From contig LUVW01000001.1 in NCBI GenBank assembly GCA_001661515.1, positions 1,010,052 through 1,074,051 on the forward strand: a stretch of DNA of 64,000 nt, read 5' to 3'. This document shows, one piece after another, positions 11,585 through 23,700 of this stretch (the stretch's first letter is position 1; each line of letters opens with the position of its first letter). The notes beneath the pieces were generated by a model that was not told where the DNA came from, did not search any database, and was given only the letters and a program-made list of their open reading frames with translations. Origin of the DNA: Capniomyces stellatus. Taxonomy: Eukaryota > Kickxellomycota > Harpellomycetes > Harpellales > Legeriomycetaceae. Made by a program: the position numbers and the translations under genes.

Positions 11585-14306
11585 AAATACTACCCAGTCA
11601 AAATTACGTTTGAGCACGATATATCAGACCAAAAAGGCACTTTGATCCTTAATTCTATGAAGAAGGTAAGGCATACGTTTTTATAATCCCACATATTCTC
11701 CCCAGCTAAGCTGAATTGGATCACTAATGGGCGACCGGGTAAATAATCGGCCAAATAAGCAACTAACTGGATGAGCATTGATGATTATTTTAAAACAAAA
11801 CAATCCGCGCTGGAAAAACCCTAGTGCAAGGATGCAGGTCGGTTAGAGAATTCAGAGTGCGATATTGTGCTAGGTGGACCCTATTTATACGAAATCTTTT
11901 CTATTCCTGAATCGTACTTCAGCACGCTGAAATCACGTAGATTTGTAAGCTTGATTTACTCTACTTTTTGTTTTATGCAGTAGTTTCTACCGTCAGCTCT
12001 TTTTGGCGTTGGTGGATACATTGGTGTATTTTATTGCTTGTTAACATGAGCCACAGAGCAATTGAAGATGTAGTGGATAGACGAAGAGAGTTGACATACC
12101 ATGTTACAACCTTGTTTTTCTTTTTCTTTTCCTCTTTTTTTAAAAAAAAATTAGATATTTAGCTCGTTGGATCAGTATAAATTCAACGAATTTGGTTCAA
12201 AAGCCAATGTAAAGATAGCAACACTATTATCAACGTATGATCTTGATGGGACAGTTGGGACAGAGCAAGTAGAATTTGTTAACGCTTTAAAGGAAGCGCT
12301 GTCGACATACGGGTCGCATATTGGTAACGGTAAGAGGATACAAGAACATATCTGCAAAACCTGTGAATAAGGTGTGCCAGTAGATTGATTTTTTTAAAAA
12401 GTAAATGTTGGTAAAAAAGAAACTGGTTTATTGTCATGTAGGGACTTTTGAAGTAACAAGGTTGTACGACTTTCTAGCAAAAATCACAGAAGAAAACGGT
12501 AACTTTGCAACAGTGCATTTGCATATTATTATTTATTTTTTTCAAAGGGTAGATAATGTTTTATATAGCTGTATGTCGGCGTCATTTTGTTTCTAGGTGT
12601 GATAAAGGGCCTAACTTGATGTGTTTTTGTGTTGCTACTGTTGTGTTGTTTTAGCTTACATCAGACACTTTGGAAAAGTAAGCATTTAAATCTTGTATTA
12701 AGTTAGCCAATACCAAGGACCAAGCTAAAACTTACTCAAACTCGACACTTTCTTTCTTTATTTTTTGATGTGATGTGATGTGATAGCTGTACTTATCGGA
12801 CACAAGGCTGCAGAAGGCGGTGTACGAGTATCTGTCGAGCACATATTTTGATTTTTCTAGATTTTTTATCTATAATAGAATAGTGTAAGTGTATGAATCT
12901 TTAAAAAGGTATCTAATGCTTTTGTGGAATATCTCTGAATCTAGTGCGTTTATTAACACGCGGTATGTAATTTAGGAATTACTACCGGGAAATATGCTTT
13001 CGAAGCCACTTTGATTATGTCTGTGAGTTTGTTTTCTCAGAGATTAAAAGGAGGAAAATACTCGGCGCCACTCGACGTAAATATAAAGTAAGTGTGCGCA
13101 AAACGGGTGTATTACTGTTGCGACGATTGTCTGGCTGGTGTTGTATTTTAGCACGGTATTAACGGCTTTTTGATTTGGTAGGATGTAATACAGTTAATTT
13201 TGGACAACCCAAAGGAATTCGACATATCTGATACCAAAGTTATTTCTATGGAGATCTTAAGGTCGGTTTGGTCATCCTTGGTTATCCCGCCGACCTACAT
13301 TCTGAATATAATGACCGATATTTCGATTAGACCTGAAGTGTATGAAAACTTGGCTATTGAGCAGAAGGCGCTTGTTAGCAAGTATGGCGAATCGGTGACC
13401 GTTGCAATATTGGACGAGATGGTTTACCTGGATGCTGTTATTAAGGAGTCTTGTCGTCTAGCTTCCTCGCTAAGTATGTGTATTGATGCAGAAATTTGCC
13501 CTCGATCCAAACCATTGTACTGCGTATTCTCTATTCAACAAAAATAATAATATCACCTTGTCTTTATTTTATGCTATTTAACAGATCTATCGTTTAAAAA
13601 AACCGAAGGCGACTATGTTCTATCTAGTGGTTTGTCTATTCCAAAAGGCTCGTACATTGCCCTAAACTCGTTTACTTACAACAGGGACCAGTCAAGGTTT
13701 GGCCAAGACTGCCAAACATTCAATCCTCTTAGGCATACTACAAACAATTCCAGGCTATCAGTAGGCTTTACTCGTTTATCATTTCCCTGTATTATACCGT
13801 TATATGGGCACCTTACTAAAAGAAAAGAAAAGAAAAGAAAAGAAAAGAAAAGAAAAGAAAAGACTTTCTATAACTGTAGTCAATTAATGTGTATAAACAT
13901 TTTTTTTATTTAGGATGCTACACTTGAAAACCCGATGTGGGGCTTGGGAGCGTAAGTGCTGGTTATACTTTTTTTTTTATAATACTTCTAATATTTCTTT
14001 AGATCCCCCTCCCTCTCAACTGACTGGGGTTTACTTTGTATGTATAAGCCATGCATCATACTAAAAGAGTGTTTCCTTTTCCGTAGACATGCATGTCCAG
14101 CCCGAGAATATGCTATTTCTCAGCTGAAAACAATCACCGCAACCATGATTCGGAGATATTTGATTTTTTCCGATTTCAGTGATACAAAATCCACGCATCC
14201 GGGATATAGCCAAGTAGTCAGTGTTTTTCCGTTGACTAAACGTATATATCTAAAGCCTCACAATATCTTATATTACTCAAAAGCATCAGTCAACTTAGCT
14301 CGATAG
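11585..14306 (+). CDS. Cytochrome P450 monooxygenase, multi-exon, 5' end unresolved
   Basis: Exons supported by phase and family pattern are 11831-11944, 12155-12329, 12442-12498, 12655-12677, 12787-12884, 12976-13087, 13182-13473, 13585-13760, 13914-13951 and 14087-14306 (434 codons plus stop). A probable exon at 11585-11665 (KYYPVKITFEHD) precedes them. P450 landmarks are IVLGGPYLYEIFSIPES near the N-terminus, the K-helix ExxR (IKESCR), the following LSIPKGSYIALN segment and the haem loop MWGLGAHACPAREYA with the ligand Cys in HACP. The haem loop has Trp for the usual Phe and Ala for the Gly after CP. The protein should be a haem-thiolate enzyme anchored in the endoplasmic reticulum. The substrate is unknown, and no biosynthetic partners lie nearby. 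The anchor is missing or lies at 11114. Confidence 0.85.
13817..13862. repeat. (AAAAG)n microsatellite in a P450 intron
   Basis: About nine tandem copies of AAAAG lie inside the P450 intron at 13761-13913. The flanking exons are unaffected. Confidence 0.9.
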
Positions 14307-17300
14307 TCCATATTTCACTTTGCACGCTTTTCTTTTTCAAGAAATTCTTTTTTAATTCGCTTTTATCTTGTAGTGTTTAATTCTCCATGTACATACGTTC
14401 TTCCACAACCCCTTATTTTATTTTGACTTGGCTATAAATAATGTTATGCTTGATATATTCAACTTTCTACAGTGTCTCCACTCTGTAACTCTTGTAACCC
14501 AATAATAACACATACACCCCCCCCCCCCTGATTTTCGTCTTTTATTTTTATTGAAATCGATTCTCGTCTTTTAAACAAATCACTGCCAATATAGAATTTA
14601 CAAAACACAGACAACCATCAGCGCTTTATCTATATTATCAGGGAAAGCTCGTGTTACTGATTGTGATGGTGTACACGGTCTTTGTACATTCTATAAAGCT
14701 CACTTGATTTGCTTCAACTCAACGCATTACACACAACCGCAGCTCGTAACGTCGTGGTAATTTCACTCTATACTTGGTTTCCCTTAAAAATCAAGTGTGT
14801 GAAAGAACTAAGTCTAGAACGTATTTTTTTTTAAAAAAAAATCAAAGTGGGTCACAGGAGTTTTTTTAATCAGTTTGTACAGCCTTGGAAATCGGCGCCT
14901 GATAGGATGGCTAATAATAATGCGCGAGTACTACTTGAAAAATCCCTCTTTTGGTTATATTTATAACTGTAAAATATTGGCGTGGTTAAACAGAGTTTTT
15001 CAGCAGATTAGCCAAAAAGTAAAATAAAATAAAATACAAAGTATTACTTTATTAAACGCAAAAGTTTAAAATAAAACACCTGATTAACGCAAAACAAAAG
15101 CAGAATACGACGAACTCAACGCTCAGAGGTTGTTTATTTACAGCTTCTATCATCACCAGTGTATTAGTAGTAGAGAAATATTGTAATTGATTGTTGAAAC
15201 ACGCTTTTACAACTAACTGGAAATCGCAGGCTGTATAAAGAAAGTAAACAATCGCTTTAAGTGAATTACAGTATAATTGCAAACCGAACAAGTCCAGTAT
15301 ATAGCAATATTAATCGCAGTTTACTTGTGATAAGTAAACATTGTTGTAAAACAGAAACGGCAAACTTTGATAATCACTCTAAAAATAACGGAAGAAACGT
15401 TTTAGTTTTGGCTTTAGCTCTAGTTTTGGCTTTTTTTTTTGGTTTTGGTTTTGGTTTTGGTTTTTTTTGATTTTGTGATTAGGATTTGCAAAGCATTTTT
15501 CATCATTTGGGGCATTAATGATGGAACACATATACGCTTCTTTTTATTTGGTGAAACCCCAACTCTTATCTATCAACTAGGAGTAATCATATAAAAAGGA
15601 CAGAGGTTCATTGTATAACCAATATACAGACTGAATAGCTTTTCTGATTAATTTGTTAGATTCTAACGCTACTAGAAAAGGAAAGAAAAAAGTAAGAAAG
15701 GTAAAGATTATGATAAAAAAACTTTTATTGTGTTACTCCAAAAACTGCTTTTGAAAGCAAAACTAGATGAACAAAAGGGTTGAAATAGTGATCTACAAAG
15801 GAGGCAGCTCAAATAAATGCTTGATTTAACATGGACCGAGTTTTGTATTTTGGTTTGTCTATCATTTGAACCATCCATACAGTGTGGGCAATGATGATGG
15901 AAATTGATAACCATCAGTTAATCTAATGACCAGGTTAGGTAGGTAAGTAAATCCAAAATGGTTTTGACCGATATATTAATTAGTTAACTTGCTTTTTACC
16001 AACTGAAAACACCAAAAGATTAAATCAATTAGTAAAGAAACAGCAAAATAAAAAAGGGATTTCCAGAACAAATTTGGCTATTAATAACTACGAGTCTTTA
16101 TCATCATACGTTATGCTTTGGTGTTGGTGTTGGTTTTAAATATAAATCATTATGGATAATGTAATATGGAGCCAAGGGTTGGGATTTGTGGCGATGATGA
16201 TTTAAAGAAAAATTCATCTAAAGTATAAAAGAGTCAAAACGGTCTGTTGATAGACCTATTGTGCTAATGTACAAACAGGGTAAAGGTGTGTAGGAAGCTG
16301 CGAGAACCAAAACAAGCTGTGGAATAGGTTGTTTGGAACTAAATCTCAATCAGAGAACATATAGAGTTAAAAGTTATTATTCTGTTGTCAATTGGCAAGT
16401 GAGGATGTGTAAGTAGGAAAAGAAAAGTAAAAGTAAATAAAATGGGTAAATGAAAAGCTGTAAATGTAATTAGGAATGAAGGATGAAAGGTGCTTATTTA
16501 CTTTTTTGTTTAATAGGGTTGTTCTTACTAATTCAGTAACGAGCAAGTGGTATAGAATGGTGGTGTAAACAATTAGTTACAAACAACAGTCACTGCGATT
16601 TCCTCATCCTTTTAAATTCGCGAAACGCAAATTAGATAAAGTTGATCATTTTTAAAATAATGCTACTGAATTAATACTAGCATTTAATTTTACCTACATT
16701 TTGCAACATAAAACGAAGAGAAGGAAGAAGAAAAAAAAGAAAAAGAGCCAAAAGGATTAGCAGTTTTCTTTCCATTTAATTAGAATCAATCTAAAAAGGA
16801 TAGTAAATATAAATAAATGGAACAAAGAGTGGAAAGTAAATAAAAAACAGAAAGAAAGGTCCTTTATGGCTTGACTACTATTTTTTCTATTGGCCTATGG
16901 GCCTAAAGGTATTAAGTAATCACCACTTACCGAAACAGTTGAGAGGAAAGACCTAAGCAAAATGGGGAAGATCCCTCATCTTTTTTTATTTTGTAGTTTT
17001 CCGGAAGAAAGGGATGTGACCTTTTGCAATAGGATAAAAGTTCAAAAATCTTGTTTTTTTTTTCCTTTGATTATAAACAATTATGATGGTGAATGGTCAT
17101 ATTAAATTAAAGTGCTATTGAAATGCGAAAAAAAAATAATATCGGAACAGCAGCATGCACCTTACACCTTTATAGTCCAAAAAGTTTTCACCACTTTGTG
17201 TTTAGTTAAAGAGTAATGTAAAGTTATCTTACATATAGTCAATAATAGATACAAAATTGAAGCGGCTGAACCCTACTATTTGGCAAAGAAAACATTTGTC

Positions 17301-17760
17301 AAAACAGAGCATAAAAACCGATAGTCTGGCACTGATAACAACAAGAGGGTTTTAAAAAGCAATAGACAGAAACTAGTGATATTAGACACCATAAAAACAC
17401 TTCTTGTCGCTTTAGCAGGGCTTTTTATTTCATCAAGTTTTCCCTTGACGTCTTACTAGAAGAAAAAAAGGGGTTTAATTCCAAGAAAAGAAGAACAGGG
17501 GATAGAGAGATAGAGAGATAGAGCAAAAACAAAATAATCAGCAAAGGGAGGCGAATAGTTAGTGCAACTGTTGGGAGCTAAAAACACAGCAATATCAAAC
17601 AGTAATTTAAACTTTCTCAAGGCAAAAAAGAAAAAAGAAAAAAAGAAGAAAAAAAGGAAATAGAAAATAGAAACAAGAAGCAAGTTAAACTCCAAGCTGG
17701 GATAGATAGCAGGTCAACCAAGTGGGAGTGAAAATAAAAATAATTGTTTTTGGAAAAGCT
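14307..17760. other. Gene-free stretch, 3.4 kb
   Basis: This is the spacer downstream of the P450 and upstream of the LRR gene. It holds a C-run at 14517-14528, a T/G low-complexity patch at 15427-15468 (TTTTGG repeats) and purine-rich DNA (AAGAA tracts) at 17625-17690 just before the LRR gene, probably its leader. No convincing gene was found. Confidence 0.45.
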
Positions 17761-20700
17761 ATGGACAAGATAAATTATGGACTGAGCAGAGTATTCGAGG
17801 CTGCAACAAATAAAAAGAGATTGAAAAAGATAAATGAAACGGTAAGCTTGGATACGAACAAGAAAACAGAAATGGAGTCACCGGTGCAACTTGCACAGAA
17901 TGGTGAGCGCAAGGATAAAGATCCGATCCAATTGATAAATATACCAGAAACGATTTCAGAATCGAGGACGGAGGAAGATTTAAATACGGAAGTTGTGCCA
18001 AAAATGTATGCGGGTGAGGATTTGGGGCGTAACGTGTTTCGAGAGAACAACGAGAGTTCAAAAACCGAGGAGGCTACAATTGGCAAGAACAAGCTGAAGG
18101 ATGAGATTGGATACCAAATGGAGGTAAAAAAGGAGACGAATGGAGCGGAAGAGGCAAATGATATCGGCAACAGCTTTGAGATGAATAGTAGTGGTGAGGA
18201 GATTGGGGACACGGTGGATACGTTTCAAATAAATCCAGTTGGAAACAGCAAAGTGGAAAATGTGGTGTTTGAGAAAGATCACTTGAGTAGCATGTTTAGT
18301 CCACTGATGATTGAGCGGATGTTTAAAGATCCTAGTAGTAAGACAGAACCAGCAACAGGGGAGCATGGTGATACGATAAATATGCTGCTATGGGGAAATG
18401 AGAGAGGGAAAAGTGAAGATAATGGGTTCAGCAAGTTTAAGGTGGGAGGGATGGTTCAGGATGCACCGTTGAGCGATAAGAATAACAACTATGAAATAAA
18501 TAGTGATTTTTTCAGTACAGGAGAGTATAACAGAAGGGAAGCCAGAGCGCAGAACAAGAGCGGGACAAGCCAAGAGAGCAGAGGATATAGCTCACAGGGG
18601 CAGTATTATGGAGACGTTGAGAGCAGCAATAAAATAAAAGATGTTAGATCACATAGATTAGCTAAGCCGCAAACATTAAAGTTTAATGTTGGGTCGAAAA
18701 GAATTGAAGAGGAGGTGCGCAGTAGTGAGATGTACAGTATAAATGAGATGGAAGGCAGGATGGTTGGTATGAGCATCAGTACATCTGAGGGCCAAGGGCA
18801 ATTGCAAGGACAAGGGCAGGGGTATGGGTATGGGTATGGGCAAGGGTATGGGCAAGGGTATGGGTTAGCAAAAGGGCAGGGGAAAGGGAAAGGGAAAGAT
18901 AAAGAGGAATTGATTAGAAGGTTTAGTACAAGGGATGAGGTATATTTTAGAGAAGAGAGTACCGATTTGGGTGGAAGTAGTGGCAGAGTGGCAAATCAGT
19001 TTGTTGGAGTTGGAGCTGGAGTTGGAGCTGGAGTAGAAGGGTATAGGGGACAAAGTAAGGTTGATGAGCATTACAATCGTGAGCTGGGACATGAGTATAA
19101 GATATTGGCTGCTAAGGCGTCAAACAATCACTTGGAGAGTTTTCTGGCAGCAGAGTCGGGAATAAAGAGAGAGAGAGATAGAGAGAGAGAAGAGGGTAGA
19201 GCGAATAAGAAGGAAGGGTATGGATCTATAGCATTTGGGAATTTTGCGGAGCCCAAGTACAAAAGTGAATCGGGAATGGAGTCAGGGTCAAGGATAGGGG
19301 CAGAATTAGAATCAGAAATTGGATTTTTGATAGAGCCAAAGGAACGAAACAAGTCAAGCGGGTATATGCAAGGAAATGGGCAGATACTCCGCAAGTTCAG
19401 TGCGTATGATAACAGACCGGACATAAATTCAGACTTTCCAAGGCTTGGACAAAGGGCATTGGGGGGGTTGAATGAAGGGTACAAGATGTCGGAGAGTGTT
19501 CGGACTGAAAAGGTGTTTGGGATGAGAAAGTATGGAAGTGCGATGTCGCAGCCATATATGTTTAGCGAACAAAGCTTTATACAGATGAAGGCAGAACTTA
19601 GTTTGAAATCAAAGCAAAAAACCAAAACAAGAACAAACGCTAATGCGAATGCAAAAGCAAATCTAAAAGCAAATACAAACAAAAGGAGCAGTGGTAGTAG
19701 TAATAGCAATGGTAAAGAGGTGAATTTAAACTCGATGCAGATTGCAGAAAAGTTCCATAGAGGTAGCGTTAGGTATGCAGAGCTAGTAAACGATGGAAAG
19801 GTATACACCAATGTGCCAGACTTTAATGAGAAACACAAAAGGAGTCAGGCAAAGGAGGTGAGGGAGAAGGAGGAGGAGGAGGAGGAGGAGCGAGAGAGGA
19901 TCAAGGGTGGAATGTATCCGAACATAAAGGGGGCAGATCGATCCATGCCATTGTTGATAACACCCAGCGACTTTAAGGATCCGTTACCTGAACGGGTTGG
20001 AAATATGGTGTTGGACAAAAGACTTAATCGATGGGTAAACGTAAACGAGTACTCAAATGACGAGTATGGCAGCGTTAAGCTTGGGAGTCGGGGCAGACGG
20101 GGGAATACAGTTGGTGTTAAAGGGTTTTATAAACCAGCTGAAGTGGACACAAACAGACCAACAAGCACTGATGGGTGGGAAATGAACGTGCATAAGCCCG
20201 AGGCTTACAACAACATTGGTGTAGATAGGAGTATCAACAATATTAACTTTAACTTTAACACTACTACTAATACAACTGATGGGTATGGTAAAGGCAACAA
20301 CAACAACAACAACAACAACAATGTTTGGGACGGTGATAGGAATGTAGATGAAATTGGAAGGGGAAATAATATCGACGATAGAATGTCTAGGTCAATAAGA
20401 CCTGGGACAGCACCGGGAGGATATAGAAAGTACGAAAATGTCGAGTTTAATTTAAATTTGGCTTATGAAAACTATCATCAAAGCCAAGATAACCATACTC
20501 AAGTTGTCAATCATGCCGTGTTGAGGAACAAAAAGCCAGAAGTCAACGCGAATACGAATATGAATACGAATACTAACGCCAATACTAACGCCAATATTAA
20601 CACCAATAACGATAATGATAATGTAAAAAGAGTCGATTTGTTGCGAGAGGAGAATTTATTGATTAGAACCAGTGCAAATCAAGGTAGAAACCAAGTAATG

Positions 20701-23700
20701 AATCAAGGTGGGAGTGACAGTGACCTGAACGAAGAGAACATTCAGGATATAAGCTTTAGTATTGTTGAGCATGGACACTTGGATCAAAATGATAAGAGTA
20801 ATGACGACCAAAATAGATACAGTATCAGAAGTATAGAAAGTATAAAGAGTATCGAATCGGATAAAAACGAAAACGAGAATGAGAATGAGATTAAAAAGGA
20901 GATTGAAAGAGAAAAGCAAAAGGAAATAAAGTTTGGAAATGACAATGAAGGTGGTGATAGAGATATGAATAGAGATATGAATAGAGATATGAATAGAGAT
21001 GGTGATTTCAAAAAGTTCAAGAATAGTGGCAGCAATAACAATAACAATAACAATAACAATAACAATAACAATAACAATATCAATAACAATAACAATAACA
21101 ATAACAATAACAATAACAATAACAATATCAATAATAACAATGATAACAATGATAATAACGCCATCAATGGTGATGGTGAGAGCGATAATGAAAGTGAAAG
21201 TGATAGCAATAATAGTAGAGATGGGGGCAATTCGAATTACTATACGGATGGACGCGAGGCGGAAAAGAGAAAGCGAAAGGAAAAGGGGGTATCAGCAGAC
21301 ACGATAATGGGCAAGATGCTTAATTGGAACAATGGGACAGAGTCGCTAACAACGCTGAATCTTAGCGGGTGTGGAATTCGGAGGCTTGATGGGCTATCAG
21401 AGAATTTGCCAGACCTGGACTCGCTAAACCTGAGCAACAACAAGGTGTCAGGAATTGAGGGGATTCCGTACAATCTGGTGTCGCTGGAGGCAAGAAACAA
21501 TTGGTTTTCGTTTGGCAAGGCGCAGGGGAGTTTTGAGGGCAGAAATGAGGGATTTAAGGACTGGCTGCCGCATTTAGAGTACATCAACATGAGCGAGAAT
21601 CAAATCAGCGATATTGGAGTGTTTTCGGGACTGTTGCATTTGAGAGTGCTGATACTGGACAGAAACCAAATATGGAGTACGCAGAGCTTGAAGAGCTGCA
21701 GAAGACTGAGGACACTTGGGCTAAAGGACAACTTTATCACTGAGATTGATCTGACAGTTGAGCAAGTTCCTGAGCTGGAGGAAATAGATCTGTGCAACAA
21801 CAGAATCGAGGTGTTGTCAAACCTTGATGCGTTCACCAAGCTAAGGTATGTAAGTCTGGAAGCAAATGACATTAGGCGGTGGACGTTGAAGAGGCCAATG
21901 GAGAGACTTAGAGGTTTAAATTTGGTTGACAATCCTCGACTTTTAAGGTCGGGTGGTGGGAATTTGGAAGATGTGATTCCGCCCAGCCTGCTGCCCAACC
22001 TCAAGACTCTGCTACTTGATGGGTGTTTGGTTGGTTCTATTGGCAACAATGGAAGATTAAACGCCAATGAATTTGACTTTTCTGTTTCTAATCCCAACAT
22101 CAACAACATCAACAACATGAATATAAATATGCTCTACAACAGAAATAACCACAAAACGACTACTTTTGGTCCAAGGGACAATAGCGGTGTAAAGAGCGTC
22201 GATGGAAGGTTTATTGGCCGCGATGCCAATAACACATATGAGAATATGAGTTATACAAACGATAACAGCATTGCACAGTTGAGAGCATGCCAGGCTCTTT
22301 CAGTTCGTGGAAACTCAAAAACAATAAACAAGGAAACAGTTCTGAACCTTGAGTCGTTTACTTCATTGAGATCATTGACAGTAACAAACCGCAAAGTCCA
22401 ATTCAGCAACAACAGCAATAACAGCAACAGTGGTAGCAATGGTAATAACAGCATTAACAAAAACAATGACAACCCGTCGATTCCAAGATCCAAGGCTGTA
22501 TTGGGTGGTTGTTTGCCAATGTTGCCCTTTTTGTCGCGATTAGAACTGGAGTTTTGCGGGATTTCCGAGCTGCCGTTTAATATTGGAAATGCACTGCCTA
22601 ACTTGGAGGTACTGAATGTCAGTGGCAATCTTTCTTTGCATAATTTGCCTGTTACCATCAATCTTTGCAAGAAACTGCGGGTGCTGAGGTGCCAGTTTAC
22701 TGCCATTGGCTGTACCAACTGTGCAAGCAGCTACCACCACAAACAAACAGGCATGGCAAACCTTGCAAACACCGGCTACGCACTCTCAGCTGCAAACCAC
22801 ATGATCAACACATACCCACAAATCATCCCCTACGAGTCTTACAACGACCAGCATGCCTACCAAAACAGCGTTTACAACACAAACAGCAACGATCTCAACT
22901 TGAAGAACACAGCCAGGAATGGTCTTTTCTTTGCACCAGACAGCGTGCACAGACCAGTTCTTTGGCCCATTTACTTTTCCGAGTTGCTTTCTGGCCTGAC
23001 CCTGCTGACAGAACTCGATTTGCGCGGTTGCCCGCTGACCAGCTCCATCTACTCTCCGTTAGATGAAGATAGCAGCCACTATTACATGCCCTCGGTGGTT
23101 GTATTGCCTGTAAAGCCAAGCACTGGTACCGCTTATAACACCAATCACAATGACGATGCCAACAGCAGTCAAAGTAGAAGCAGAAGTGGAGGTGGAAATG
23201 TGAATGTGAATGGAAACAATATGTATAGAAACTATAGATCAAACTTCAATCCCAGCAATGCTTACTTTACCAAAAACAAAAACATCAAAAACACAAACAC
23301 AAACCCAAATGTAAATGTAGGTGCAAATACCGGCAACAGTTATAGCTATGGCTACACCAATGGTGGTGACATCAATGGTGGTGCCAATCCCCAAAACGAA
23401 CCAAGTATATTCAACACGCTAATCAACTCTTCAAGCCTAGCAAGCCTCTCAGACTCTACCTTCAGTTTGATCCATCAAATCGAGCAGCTGTCTGACTGCA
23501 AGTTTATAAAGTTGTCGCCAACACCAACAAACGCGTATAACCACACAATGTCGATGCCTGACTCGTCAAAATCCGTGCTGTCAACGTCGTTTGCAGATAT
23601 GAACTCCTATCTAAAATCGTACCTGAACAACGTCAACAATCCGAGTGGACAGGCCAGTGGTGGTGGGAATACCAACGGGGTTGCTGAGAAGGGTGGGTTT

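Noticed and set aside
15261..15470. ORF with LALVLALVLAFFFGFGFGFG tail
   Set aside because: Open only because of TTTTGG and CTTTAG low-complexity repeats; no proper start context or splice support.
20784..21230. Minus-strand Leu-rich ORF
   Set aside because: Antisense of the poly-Asn region of the LRR gene.
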